Assembly: GCF_001562275.1 (NCBI RefSeq)
Contig: NZ_CP014303.1
Coordinates: forward strand, 25,597 to 89,596
DNA: 64,000 bases
Reading direction: 5' to 3'
Source: Hymenobacter sp. PAMC 26628
GTDB taxonomy: Bacteria; Bacteroidota; Bacteroidia; Cytophagales; Hymenobacteraceae
Below the pieces are notes generated by a model. It had not been told where the DNA came from and made no database searches. It was given only the letters and a program-made list of their open reading frames with translations. Shown here one piece after another: positions 49,128 to 59,069 of this stretch; position 1 is the stretch's first letter, and each line of letters begins with the position of its first letter. Made by a program: the position numbers and the translations under genes.

Positions 49128-51755
49128 TTACTTAGTGCGATTTGAAGGTATCTGAATGCGCAGTGTGGTACTAAACCCCTGTTCGGGTAAAGCCACGAAG
49201 ATACTTCCTTGGTAACTCTCGACTATGTCGCGAACGATTTTCAGACCTAGACCCATACCAGTGAGCTCCTCGCGAAAGGTAGCTTGTCGAGAGGGAGGCT
49301 GCGAAGTAGTGAAAAAAGCATCAAAAACCTTTTCTTCATTTTCAGTGGGAATGCCTACCCCATTATCCGAGAACTCAAGGTAGACAACCCCGCCAGCCTT
49401 CCCGCACTTGATGAGGATTTGCCCTACGCTACCGGCATGATGGATAGCTTTTTTGGCGTTTGAATAGAAATTGAACAGAATGGAAGCCCATTCTGACCGG
49501 TGCATCGGGACGGTGAATAAATCGTAACCTTCAAAAATCATGGGAAGAATGGTAATCCCCGATTTCTCAGCGTCTGGGGTAATTGTTTTGACGAAGGGCC
49601 GGACTACTTCCCTTAATTCAAGCGGTTGTAGCTCGCGAGAGACGTTGTCAGAAATAACACGCTCGAAATAAGAGCGGTAAGTTGAAAAAGCTTGAACGTT
49701 ATGCTTAATCGTCGCTAGCACTTGGGTTGCCTCATCGTTCCCGCCAAGTAATTTAGATAGTTCCTGAATATCTAAGTTAAAGGACGTTACATATGTCTTG
49801 ATTTCGTGAACAAACTGACCAATTACCAGACCCAGACCTGCAAGTACACGCAATTGATTGATTTCCTCAATTAACCGAATGTTTTGTTGTTCTTGCTGGG
49901 CCGTAGCTCCTAAAATCGTTTTAAAAGTTTCCGCGAACTGAGCTATGGCAGAGATGGGGGAATTAATGTCTCCCAATGGTGGCTTGTCAGCTTCCGATGC
50001 TGGGATAACTTCTGGCTGGCCTGCAAGTGGGGGGGTAGTATTTAGGCTTTCAATCTTACTAAGAGCATCTTGCGCAGCATTCTTTATTGTATCAGTAGGT
50101 TTCTGTGATGTTTTTCTTTTCTCACTCGCAACTCCCTTGCGCCCACGTTCAGCAGCAATTCGAAGCACACCTCCAGTCAATGCCCTTTTAGTAAAATCGG
50201 AAAGTTCAGCAAAAGCAGGGTTTTCGACTAGTCTCTCGCGACCAGATGTTTCATCGAATTGGTTACCCTCAACATCGACAAGCTCCGCAAATCCCAGGAA
50301 GCTGTTATTGCCGTGAGGGACAAGAATTATGTTCCGACGTACACTGGCATCTAGGCCAGTCCAGTCGTCATCTTGCTCACCGTAAGGCAATACTCTGAAA
50401 CCATTTCGATAAACCCGGATGCCTCCTTGCTCCCGCAGCGTTTCACGAACTGTCGTCATAGTACTGGGTGGAAAAAGGCCTGCTTCGAAAATGAAGTAGT
50501 AAGCTTTCAGGTGGACGTTGCGCAGGTGGTCGTATGGTTTTGACTGAACGCCATCTGACTTGCCCAACGGCTGCACATCTTGTGCAATGCCTAGCTTTTT
50601 GCTCTCCACAGCCCAAAAACCAACACCTTTCTCATCTACATACCCTTCGATTACGGCGACAGCATGGTCATAAAATGCCCGCTCTTCGTTGATGATGACA
50701 CGAGGCTTACCGGCCGCATCCTGCTGATAGACATCAACTTTAAAGCCCGGGTCATTTTCGCTTTGCGATAGTTGTGCTGAAAGCGGAAACGGCTGCAATA
50801 ATTCGGACAAGTAGCGGTAAGCTCTTTTAATAGATGCTTCCGACCAAGCTTCCCGCAACCCCTCGATAAGTAAGGTGGTGCCTTTACCTTCCGAACGGGC
50901 TGCTACCGTTTCAATCTTGGACTCGATGGTCAACAGGTTGGAATCGGTAATGAATCGACTCCAATCAATAGTTACTTTGATAGCCTCAGTAGCAGTAGCT
51001 GTCTGCGTAATGATGGTCAACTTTAATCCCAGACGTTGTGTGGCAAAACGCCCAATTCCTTTACGGCCAGCGCGGGTGCGCTTGAAAAGAGGAGATTTTG
51101 GGTGATGAATTTTGTCCGTTGAAGACAGCCGCATAAATCCATTGACGAGCTCTGGCTGCGTCATTCCATTCCCATTATCTACTACCGTTAGGGTACCACC
51201 AATTTTGCTGTTATCGGCAAAAATTAGCGTTACCAGTGTGGCGTCCGAATCATAACCATTCTTCACCAGTTCCGATAGGGCAGTTTCTGCCCGGCCTACC
51301 AGCTCTTTGCCCAAGCGGTTGATGATTCCTGCATCCACGCTAAAGCGCAGGTTGGTTTCGTCCAAGCTAGCTAGCTCGCTCGATAAATTGATAATTTTAG
51401 AGTAGTCCAGGTTTTCTTGCTGAAGTGCTTGTCGGATAGTGCCTCTCAAGATTTGCTCCCGGCTCAACACGGCTTGCACCCATGGGGTAACGGCCACATC
51501 TGAGCGGTGAGGACCAACTCGCACTTCTTCGACGTACCACTTATAGATATTGAGTACGGTGGTATTTTGTGAGCCACGTCCGCTTTCGTCAGCGCCTATA
51601 ATAACCTGCTTGGTTACTGGCCATTCATGAATGGCTTCGAGTACGGAAAGAGTCTCCTCTAATTCAATTTGGTCAGCTGGATTTAAGCCGCTTATCTCAA
51701 TAAACCACTGCTCTCCAATGGATACCTTTCGGTATTTATAGCTAGAGGAATCCAT
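49128..51755 (-). CDS. Double-GHKL protein: MORC/Hsp90-like ATPase fused to a histidine kinase
   Basis: 875 aa. The first ATPase module (about 140-330) has N box ALSELVKNGYDSDA, G1 DNGNGM and G2 GRKGIGRFATQRLG, as in Hsp90/MORC-type ATPases. The C-terminal half is a histidine kinase: phospho-acceptor His in GQFVHEIKTYVTSF (about 649), N box LFNFYSNAKKAI, G1 DNGVGI, F box VFDAFF and G2 GMGLGLKIVRDIV. Between lies a charged linker. No membrane segment. It could sense a phage- or DNA-linked state with the first ATPase, then pass phosphate to the receiver protein encoded next. First gene of the tight operon at 45.2-51.8 kb. Confidence 0.85.
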   Translation of the reverse strand: MDSSSYKYRKVSIGEQWFIEISGLNPADQIELEETLSVLEAIHEWPVTKQVIIGADESGRGSQNTTVLNIYKWYVEEVRVGPHRSDVAVTPWVQAVLSREQILRGTIRQALQQENLDYSKIINLSSELASLDETNLRFSVDAGIINRLGKELVGRAETALSELVKNGYDSDATLVTLIFADNSKIGGTLTVVDNGNGMTQPELVNGFMRLSSTDKIHHPKSPLFKRTRAGRKGIGRFATQRLGLKLTIITQTATATEAIKVTIDWSRFITDSNLLTIESKIETVAARSEGKGTTLLIEGLREAWSEASIKRAYRYLSELLQPFPLSAQLSQSENDPGFKVDVYQQDAAGKPRVIINEERAFYDHAVAVIEGYVDEKGVGFWAVESKKLGIAQDVQPLGKSDGVQSKPYDHLRNVHLKAYYFIFEAGLFPPSTMTTVRETLREQGGIRVYRNGFRVLPYGEQDDDWTGLDASVRRNIILVPHGNNSFLGFAELVDVEGNQFDETSGRERLVENPAFAELSDFTKRALTGGVLRIAAERGRKGVASEKRKTSQKPTDTIKNAAQDALSKIESLNTTPPLAGQPEVIPASEADKPPLGDINSPISAIAQFAETFKTILGATAQQEQQNIRLIEEINQLRVLAGLGLVIGQFVHEIKTYVTSFNLDIQELSKLLGGNDEATQVLATIKHNVQAFSTYRSYFERVISDNVSRELQPLELREVVRPFVKTITPDAEKSGITILPMIFEGYDLFTVPMHRSEWASILFNFYSNAKKAIHHAGSVGQILIKCGKAGGVVYLEFSDNGVGIPTENEEKVFDAFFTTSQPPSRQATFREELTGMGLGLKIVRDIVESYQGSIFVALPEQGFSTTLRIQIPSNRTK

Positions 51756-51903
51756 AAAAATTTAGTTAATAGCTTGCTGTTTCTACATGATGATAGTTAC
51801 CGTAGAAAAGCCGCTCAGTTTTTGGAAAGACGCAAGAAGTTGTCAGCGCGAGTCTTGTCATATACGCTAGCGAGATTTCAATAGAACTTGCCAGCCATAA
51901 ATG

Positions 51904-52263
51904 TCATGACTCCTTGTAGGGCTGTGTAATATCCAAGCCTTGCCGGATAAGGGGAATCAGTTCAGCAGCCCCACTGCTTCGTTCCATCGCAATCAGTAAG
52001 TCTCCAAGCTGCTGCACTTCTATTGCAGTGAGTTTGCGACCTCGCCGAGGTTTTATGAACGCTGCTATTGCTTTTGTTAAGTAACTTTTTACCGCTCCAA
52101 GCTGCTTTTCGGCTGAACCTAACCCTTTGAGCTTTAGCTGGCCAGACTCGGTATTCTGCAGATTGCGAAAATAATCCAGCGAGGCTCCTTTTTGATTGCG
52201 TTCGCATCCGTGAGCCCGGCGAATGAATATTTCGTAAGGCATTGAAGAAGAGTAGTCTTCCAT
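51904..52263 (-). CDS. Hypothetical protein upstream of the kinase operon
   Basis: 119 aa, basic: YEIFIRRAHGCERNQKGASL, KGLGSAEKQLGAVKSYLTKA, then FIKPRRGRKLTAIEVQQLGD. No recognised family. It lies 148 bp upstream of the kinase gene on the same strand, so it could be a separately expressed regulator or an extra component. The start could be later, at MPYEIFIRR. Confidence 0.45.
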   Translation of the reverse strand: MEDYSSSMPYEIFIRRAHGCERNQKGASLDYFRNLQNTESGQLKLKGLGSAEKQLGAVKSYLTKAIAAFIKPRRGRKLTAIEVQQLGDLLIAMERSSGAAELIPLIRQGLDITQPYKES

Positions 52264-52497
52264 TGTAAATAAGCGAAATAATAGTTGGTTGATGCACTAG
52301 TGCTGAGAGCGTGCTGGGATGCCAGCAGCCGAAGCAAACCTAGCTGTGCTACCGCCATGCAAATAATGAGCGCTATTATGTGCTAAGGTACTTGGAATTG
52401 CTAAATCAAAAGGGGCTTTCTGCAGAGCTATTCCTGCCAAAATGCAGTAAGTTCGGGGCGATATTTTCATGCCGATAAATTGGCCCGAGCTATTTCC

Positions 52498-55400
52498 GTG
52501 ACCTATTCTAATTTTGAAACCCGCTGGCTGCGCTCTGGCGGGGCCGAGCACGCCAACTACGGCCTTTTCCTGCAAGACCTCTGCGACCTGCTGGACGTGC
52601 CTCGGCCCGACCCCACCACCGACGACCCCACCCAGGATGCCTACGTGTTTGAGCGCGGTGTGACGTTCGACGACGGGGCCGGCAAGCGCAGCACCGGCCG
52701 CATCGACCTCTACAAGCGCGGCTGCTTCGTGCTCGAAACCAAGCAGGGTACCGACACGCCCGACCAACAGGCCAAAGCCACCAAGGCCGAACTGGGCCAG
52801 GCCGAAGGTAAGCGTCGCAAAGGCCACGCCGTGCGCGGCACCGCCAAATGGGGCCAGATGGTGGAAGCCGCCCGCGAGCAGGCCCTGCGCTACGTGCGCG
52901 CCCTGCCCGCCAGCGAGCCGCGGCCACCGTTCGTGGTAGTAGTCGACGTGGGCTTTTCGATTGACCTGTACAGCAACTTTGCCGGCGTGGGCGACAGTTA
53001 CGTGCCGTTCCCAGACTCGGGTAAGTTCCGGGTGCTGCTGCCGGCCCTGGCTGACCCTGAGGTGCGGGCGCGGCTCAAGCTGCTCTTCACCGACCCGCAG
53101 CAGCTCGACCCGTCCCGGCTGGCGGCCCAGGTCACGCGCCGGCTGGCGGGGCACCTGGCCGGCCTCAGCAGCCAGCTCGAAAAGGCGGGCCATGCCCCCG
53201 ACGTGGTGGCGCAGTTCCTGATGCGCTGCCTCTTCACCATGTTTGCCGAAGATGTAGAGCTAATACCCAAGAAGTCCTTTTCCAAGCTGCTGGCCGAGTA
53301 TGCTGATACGGCCGAGGCCCGCGCCTACCTGCCCGAAGCCCTGGCCAACCTGTGGGCTACCATGGACAAGGGCGGCTTCTCGCCAGCGCTGCGCACCAAA
53401 GTGCGCCACTTCAACGGCAAGCTCTTTCACGACGCCACCGCCCTGCCGCTGAACACTGACCAGGTGGCCCTACTCCAGCAGGCCGCCGCGGCCGACTGGA
53501 CGCTGGTAGAGCCCGCTATTTTCGGCACCCTGCTCGAACGTGCCCTCGACCCGGCCGAGCGCCACAGCTTGGGCGCGCACTATACCCCACGCCGCTACGT
53601 GGAGCGCTTGGTGCTACCCGCCGTGATTGAGCCGCTGCGCCAAGAGTGGGCCGCCGCCCAGGCCGCCAGCACCCAGCTCCTCGAAGAGGGCAAGGGCAAA
53701 AAAGCCGTGGACGAAGCCCGCGCCGAGCTGCTGCGTTTCCTGCACCGGCTCACGTCGGTGCGAATTCTGGACCCGGCCTGCGGCTCAGGCAACTTCCTCT
53801 ACGTGACGCTGGAGCACCTTAAGCGCCTCGAAGGCGAAGTGCTGACGGCCCTAGGCCAACTCGGGCAGTCGGGCCGGCTGGAACTGGGCGACGGCACCAC
53901 CGTGGGCCCACGCCAGCTGCTGGGCCTGGAGCTGAACCCACGCGCCGCCGCCATCGCCGACGTGGTGCTGCGCATCGGCTACTTGCAGTGGCACCTGCGC
54001 ACCTACGGCCTCACCCAGCTGCGCGAGCCGCTGCTGGATGACTACCAGAATATTCAGCAGCAGGATGCCGTGCTGAGCTATGACGGGCCGGACTTCGCCA
54101 ACGCCCGCCCGGCCGTGTGGCCAGAAGCTGATTTCATTGTGGGCAACCCGCCTTTTGTGGGAGCGAGCCGAATGCGCGACGCGTTAGGTGATGCGTATAC
54201 ATTGGCCCTGCGGAAAACCTACGCTGGAAAGGTCACCGAGTCGGCCGACCTAGTGATGTTCTGGTGGCAGCGGGCTGCTGCCGAAGTGCAGGCCGGCCGG
54301 ACCGAGCGGTTTGGCTTCATCACTACTAACAGTCTACGCCAAACCTTCAACCGGCGTGTGATGCAGCCCTTTTTGGACGGTGAGCAACCGGCATTAGCGC
54401 TCACTTTCGCTATTCCTGACCACCCGTGGGTAGATAGCGCCGATGGGGCTGCCGTGCGCGTAGCTTTCACCGTAGCGCAAAGCTCTGTCCGGGCATCTAC
54501 TACAGGTCAATTGTTGCAGGTGCTAACAGAGAAAGCAGTAGACGGCGACGATGCAGCCGAAGTAACATTTGGGAGTGAAGAAGGTCGTATCCAGCCTGAT
54601 TTGACAATCGGAGCCGACCTAGACAGCGTAACGACTTTGCAGGCCAACGATGGCCTAGCTAATCGTGGAGTCAGCCTATTTGGGGCTGGGTTTATAGTAA
54701 CACCTGCGCAAGCAACCAGAATAGGTTTAGGCTCGGTGCAGGGACTAGAAAAGCACATTGTTCATTATCGCCATGGCCGCGACTTAACCGACAAACCACG
54801 GGGCGTATTGGTGGTCGATATGTTTGGACTGACTGATGCACAAGTGTTGAGCCAATACCCAGCGGTTTATCAGCATTTATGGGAAAAGGTTAAGCCAGAG
54901 CGCGACTTGAATAATCGCCCATCACGCCGGGATAATTGGTGGCTATTTGGCGAAACTAACCCCAAGCTACGCAAGATGTTAGCTGCTTTGCCCCGCTACG
55001 TTGCTACTGTTGAAACAGCAAAGCACAGGTTCTTCCAATTTCTTGACGCGAGCATTTTGCCAGATAATATGCTGGTAGCCATAGCGCTGGATGATGCCTT
55101 TTATCTAGGCGTATTGTCAAGCCGTGCTCATGTCGTTTGGGCATTAGCTGCTGGCGGCACACTGGAAGACCGTCCACGCTACAATAAGACCCGCTGCTTC
55201 GACCCCTTTCCATTTCCCGCCGCCACCGAGGCCCAGCAAGCCCGCATCCGCGAACTGGCCGAAACCCTCGACGCGCATCGCAAGCGCCAGCAGGCCCGGC
55301 ACCCCAGCCTCACGCTCACTGACCTCTACAACGTGGTAGAGAAGCTGCGCGCTGGCCAACCCCTCACGGCCAAGGAGCAAATCACCCATGAGCACGGCTT

Positions 55401-55854
55401 GGCTGCCGTGGTGCTCAGCCTGCACCAGCAGCTCGACGCGGCCGTGGCCGAAGCCTATGGCTGGCCCGCCGACCTGCCCGAGACCGACATTCTCACTCAC
55501 CTGGTGCAACTCAACCACGCCCGCCAGCAGGAAGAAGCCGCCGGCACCATCCGCTACTTGCGCCCCGCCTACCAGGCCCCCGACGAGCAGCAGGCTACCC
55601 TCACGCTACCGGCCGCCGCTGCCACGCCCACCGTGGCCGCCGAAACCGGCCCGCAGCCCTGGCCCGCTGGCCTGGCCCAACAGATGCAGGCCGTGCGCGG
55701 CCTCGTACAGCAGGCTGCGCAACCGCTGAGCAGCGCCCAAGTGGCGGCCCGCTTCCGGGGTAGCAGCGCTAAAAAGGTGCAGCCCTTACTCGATACGCTG
55801 GCCCTGATGGCGCTGGTGCGCTTCGTGGAAGAGGAGAATAAGTACGCCGCTTAG
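52498..55854 (+). CDS. Type IIG/IIL restriction-modification enzyme (MmeI-like)
   Basis: 1118 aa from GTG 52498; a TTG at 52480 is also possible. Single-chain enzymes of this type both cut and methylate. The N-terminal nuclease carries D70 then E80-T-K82 (GRIDLYKRGCFVLETKQG), the PD-(D/E)xK pattern. A helical spacer follows (about 160-330), then the adenine methyltransferase: motif I VRILDPACGSGNFLYV at about 420-433 and NPPF at about 551. The recognition domain (about 560-900) is encoded by visibly more AT-rich DNA than the rest, suggesting exchange. The C-terminal part is Ala/Pro-rich with a winged-helix-like end. Specificity cannot be read. Confidence 0.88.
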   Translation: MTYSNFETRWLRSGGAEHANYGLFLQDLCDLLDVPRPDPTTDDPTQDAYVFERGVTFDDGAGKRSTGRIDLYKRGCFVLETKQGTDTPDQQAKATKAELGQAEGKRRKGHAVRGTAKWGQMVEAAREQALRYVRALPASEPRPPFVVVVDVGFSIDLYSNFAGVGDSYVPFPDSGKFRVLLPALADPEVRARLKLLFTDPQQLDPSRLAAQVTRRLAGHLAGLSSQLEKAGHAPDVVAQFLMRCLFTMFAEDVELIPKKSFSKLLAEYADTAEARAYLPEALANLWATMDKGGFSPALRTKVRHFNGKLFHDATALPLNTDQVALLQQAAAADWTLVEPAIFGTLLERALDPAERHSLGAHYTPRRYVERLVLPAVIEPLRQEWAAAQAASTQLLEEGKGKKAVDEARAELLRFLHRLTSVRILDPACGSGNFLYVTLEHLKRLEGEVLTALGQLGQSGRLELGDGTTVGPRQLLGLELNPRAAAIADVVLRIGYLQWHLRTYGLTQLREPLLDDYQNIQQQDAVLSYDGPDFANARPAVWPEADFIVGNPPFVGASRMRDALGDAYTLALRKTYAGKVTESADLVMFWWQRAAAEVQAGRTERFGFITTNSLRQTFNRRVMQPFLDGEQPALALTFAIPDHPWVDSADGAAVRVAFTVAQSSVRASTTGQLLQVLTEKAVDGDDAAEVTFGSEEGRIQPDLTIGADLDSVTTLQANDGLANRGVSLFGAGFIVTPAQATRIGLGSVQGLEKHIVHYRHGRDLTDKPRGVLVVDMFGLTDAQVLSQYPAVYQHLWEKVKPERDLNNRPSRRDNWWLFGETNPKLRKMLAALPRYVATVETAKHRFFQFLDASILPDNMLVAIALDDAFYLGVLSSRAHVVWALAAGGTLEDRPRYNKTRCFDPFPFPAATEAQQARIRELAETLDAHRKRQQARHPSLTLTDLYNVVEKLRAGQPLTAKEQITHEHGLAAVVLSLHQQLDAAVAEAYGWPADLPETDILTHLVQLNHARQQEEAAGTIRYLRPAYQAPDEQQATLTLPAAAATPTVAAETGPQPWPAGLAQQMQAVRGLVQQAAQPLSSAQVAARFRGSSAKKVQPLLDTLALMALVRFVEEENKYAA

Positions 55855-55903
55855 CCCCACATTCATTAACCCAACCTACTATTCGCTAGGATTCCTTGCT
55901 GTT

Positions 55904-58135
55904 ATGAAATCCAACTTTTACCCGATTGGTTTTGACTTTGAAGAGTTTGATGTGCAGCGGGTTGCTTATCAAGATGGGCGGCTGCCACAGCTTCGACAAC
56001 AATATAACGCCACGCATTCCTTCTTCCGGCGGGGCGATTTCATTTATATCTCGCCCGGTACGCCCGATGCAGCTACGCTGGGCTCCACAGTTCGATTAGC
56101 TATTCGAGATGAGCCGGAAGTGGTGAGCTCATTAATTAAGCACGTCTTTTTTCGGGCCGTCAAAAACGCGCAGCCCAACTTGCGGCCCGAATTCTATCCA
56201 TTTCGGTTCGCAGCTCGTCGTGCTGAACTAGATTTAGCTTGGCAGCAGGTGCCCCAGCCCCTGCAAGGTATCCTTACGTTCAAGCGCATCACAGAGGTGC
56301 AGTTTCGGAACCACGCCGATGCGAACGGCCAAGTAATATTCGGGGCACTCATCAATCACCGATATCGCTGGAACCTAGACCGTACCTGCCAGGACTTGGT
56401 CGAGTCTGGATTTGATTTGGTGAGTCGAGAAGTAACCGGTACGCAGGCCCCTGACTATGCCGATGGGGTGGTGGCCCCCGAGATTTCCCTGCTGGGGCCA
56501 GTGCGGCAAGTGGCTGATGGCACCGCTACGGTCGATACCAGTACTGGCCCCGTGAGCTATCCCTTGGCTGAATTGCATCTGCACAACTCCCGCGATAATA
56601 TCACGGCATTTCTCGCCTGGAGTATCGGCGAGTTACGGGCCGAGAGCATCATGCGAAGCATTAAAGACCTAGAAGCTCAGAAGTTAAAGCTCTTCACGGT
56701 GATGAGCGAAATCGAGGCCATTGGGCGCTGGTTAGGGGCACTAGAATACCGCAACTACGATTCCTTTGGATTCCGCATCAGTTTGGACAATTCTGTAACC
56801 ACGCCTAGCGGATTTGCCCTGAGTGAGCCCAGCTTAATATTTGACCTCAGCAAGACGCGGGTGCACACGCAGCCTTCGCAAGGCTTAAACATATACGGGC
56901 CCTACAGCCGGTCCACGGGTTTTTCGACCAACACGCCGCGGGTGCTCGTGGTGTTTCACCGGCAGCACGCTGGCGATTTCACCAAGTTTCTGGCTGACCT
57001 GCGCGATGGCATTCCTGGCCACGGCTGGTTTGCTAGTGGCATGGTCAGTAAGTATCGCCTGACCTCGATGTCGTTCCACATTGAGGAACTAACCGACTAC
57101 TCGGTAGCTGAATACCTGGCTGCCATCGACCGGGGCGTCCGTAAGGAAGACACGCCGTTTGACCTAGCCATTCTGGAAACGGCCGACAGCTTTCGCCGCC
57201 TACCCAACGAGGACAACCCGTACTTCCGGGCCAAGGCTCATTTGTATATGCAAGGCACGGCGGTGCAGTTCATCAAGCCAGAAACCGTCAGGGCCCCCAC
57301 GTACACGATTGACGGCATCGCGCTTCAACTCTACGCCAAGCTGGGGGGCACGCCCTGGACCATTCCGGTCGACCAGAGCGTGGACCGCGAGCTGGTGATT
57401 GGTATCGGCAGCGCTATTCTAAGGCGCAACCACTACGCGGGCGCCGCTCAAACCCGCTATGTGGGTATCAGCACCTTCTTCGCAGCCGATGGCAAGTACT
57501 TGACGAACAGTCGCACCCGCAACGTGCCTTATGAGGAGTATTTCGATGAACTGCTGCGCAACCTCAAGGATGCGTTAGACCGGCTCTCCAACGAGTACAG
57601 CTGGAATGCGCAGGACCGCATCCGGTTGATATTCCACATCTTCAAGCCCATCAAAAACCTGGAGGTGGACGTCGTTTCGCGCCTCGTGGCCGAATACCCG
57701 CAGTACGACATTCGCTTTGCGTTCGTAACGCTGGTCGAGCGGCACCCCTACATTCTTTACGATGAGCAGCAGTCGGGGACTAACGGTAAGGGCGCCCACG
57801 TGCCCAGCCGGGGCTACACCCTGCCCCTAGGGCCCCGGCAGTGCCTAGTGAACCTGCTCGGCACCCGCGAAGTGCGCACCGCCCGGCACGGCTCGCCCAC
57901 GCCCATCCTAGTCCGCATTCACGACCAATCAACTTTCCTGGACCTTCAGTACATCGTGCAGCAGGTATTCAAGTTCAGCCGCTTGTCATTTCGCACGTTC
58001 GGGCCAAGCGAAACGCCGGCTACGCTGCTCTACGCCAACCTGCTTACGCGCCAGCTTAAGGACTTGCGCGCGGTGCCCGGCTGGAACTCCACGACTGCCA
58101 GCGCCCAACTCCGGGAAAAGAAATGGTTTCTGTAG
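55904..58135 (+). CDS. Prokaryotic Argonaute (long, catalytically inactive)
   Basis: 743 aa, long-Argonaute size. The C-terminal 280 residues fit a PIWI domain: ELVIGIGSAILRRN, the strand DRIRLIFHIFKP, and the ending LVRIHDQSTFLDLQYIVQQV then SFRTFGPSETPATLLYANLL. The catalytic DEDX set is missing: the first Asp is Gly502 in VIGIG, and the third position reads HIF at 578-580. Guide-binding MID-like sequence precedes (about 390-480). Residues 1-380 are an N/linker region with little similarity visible. Inactive long-B Argonautes use guides to detect invader nucleic acid and trigger a partner effector; the overlapping downstream membrane gene would be that effector. Confidence 0.8.
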   Translation: MKSNFYPIGFDFEEFDVQRVAYQDGRLPQLRQQYNATHSFFRRGDFIYISPGTPDAATLGSTVRLAIRDEPEVVSSLIKHVFFRAVKNAQPNLRPEFYPFRFAARRAELDLAWQQVPQPLQGILTFKRITEVQFRNHADANGQVIFGALINHRYRWNLDRTCQDLVESGFDLVSREVTGTQAPDYADGVVAPEISLLGPVRQVADGTATVDTSTGPVSYPLAELHLHNSRDNITAFLAWSIGELRAESIMRSIKDLEAQKLKLFTVMSEIEAIGRWLGALEYRNYDSFGFRISLDNSVTTPSGFALSEPSLIFDLSKTRVHTQPSQGLNIYGPYSRSTGFSTNTPRVLVVFHRQHAGDFTKFLADLRDGIPGHGWFASGMVSKYRLTSMSFHIEELTDYSVAEYLAAIDRGVRKEDTPFDLAILETADSFRRLPNEDNPYFRAKAHLYMQGTAVQFIKPETVRAPTYTIDGIALQLYAKLGGTPWTIPVDQSVDRELVIGIGSAILRRNHYAGAAQTRYVGISTFFAADGKYLTNSRTRNVPYEEYFDELLRNLKDALDRLSNEYSWNAQDRIRLIFHIFKPIKNLEVDVVSRLVAEYPQYDIRFAFVTLVERHPYILYDEQQSGTNGKGAHVPSRGYTLPLGPRQCLVNLLGTREVRTARHGSPTPILVRIHDQSTFLDLQYIVQQVFKFSRLSFRTFGPSETPATLLYANLLTRQLKDLRAVPGWNSTTASAQLREKKWFL

Positions 58136-58998
58136 AAGCGCTATCCACTTATTGGCTGCCCCTACGCGCCAATCCGTTCACCTGTTTCTTTCTCGACTTT
58201 CTGGACGAGAAGCCGGGCATCGCGCCCCCGGCCCTGAATCCTTCGGATACGGACAGCGTCGTCTCCAACCTGTTATTCTACGTGCGGCGTGCCGACCGCA
58301 CGGCCGCCACAACCCTCTACCAAAAGCTGGCGACCCGGCAGGTGCGGGCCGATTCGGAGTGGATACACAACGATTACCTAGTTTTTGCGCTGGTGTGCGT
58401 CGTTCAGAAATTTCAATTGGACAGCCAATGGGTGCGCCAGGTTCTGCACAACCGTCCGAATACTGACCCCACCCAACGGCTTATCAATAAGTCGTTTGAT
58501 AACCTACTGGCCGGTAATTACAATGCCAAGGAAGACTACCACCAAGTGTCCATTGCCTGCCAGTTGGTCACGCAGCAAGAGCAATTTGACGCCGAGCGCC
58601 TGCACAAAATGTTCGCTTATTTGTGGCGGCACGCCTTTCCCTACTTCGAATCCGAGTTCTTAAATATTGTCTCGCTGCGCGCTATCCGGGCTGCTTTTGA
58701 GGCCAAAGGGTTGACTGATATTGAACAGCGCTTTGTGGCGGAAAAATTTGCTGGCCAGTTTCTCAAGCGGACGGCTACGATAAGTAAGATACTTACTTAC
58801 AGTCTTTTCATTGTAATTATCGTCACTATGTGTACCGGAGCCGTCTTCTACGCCGAAAACAAGTGGGTAAAGGGGGCGCTGGGGGCGCTCACCACGCTGG
58901 GCCTGGGCGCCAGCTTCTTTGCGGATGTCCGCAGCTGGGTAGCCCTGCGCGTAGAAAAGCTGGTTAAGAAATTTTGGGGTTATTCAGTTGATAAATAA
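58123..58998 (+). CDS. Putative Argonaute-associated transmembrane effector
   Basis: 291 aa; the gene overlaps the Argonaute stop by 13 bp, so the pair is translationally coupled. The first 215 residues are a helical cytoplasmic domain (SNLLFYVRRADRTAATTLYQ, WIHNDYLVFALVCVVQKFQL). Two membrane segments follow at about 223-245 (ILTYSLFIVIIVTMCTGAVF) and 250-270 (GALGALTTLGLGASFF), then a basic tail. The layout matches membrane effectors linked to long-B Argonautes, which depolarise or permeabilise the membrane upon activation and cause abortive infection. This role is inferred from context; the domain itself I do not recognise. Confidence 0.7.
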   Translation: MVSVEALSTYWLPLRANPFTCFFLDFLDEKPGIAPPALNPSDTDSVVSNLLFYVRRADRTAATTLYQKLATRQVRADSEWIHNDYLVFALVCVVQKFQLDSQWVRQVLHNRPNTDPTQRLINKSFDNLLAGNYNAKEDYHQVSIACQLVTQQEQFDAERLHKMFAYLWRHAFPYFESEFLNIVSLRAIRAAFEAKGLTDIEQRFVAEKFAGQFLKRTATISKILTYSLFIVIIVTMCTGAVFYAENKWVKGALGALTTLGLGASFFADVRSWVALRVEKLVKKFWGYSVDK

Positions 58999-59069
58999 CG
59001 ATATTTATTGACTGGCAGGTTTGAAAAAAGATTAGCGTCGTCACCTATCTGTGTGCTGGCTCTTCGCAG

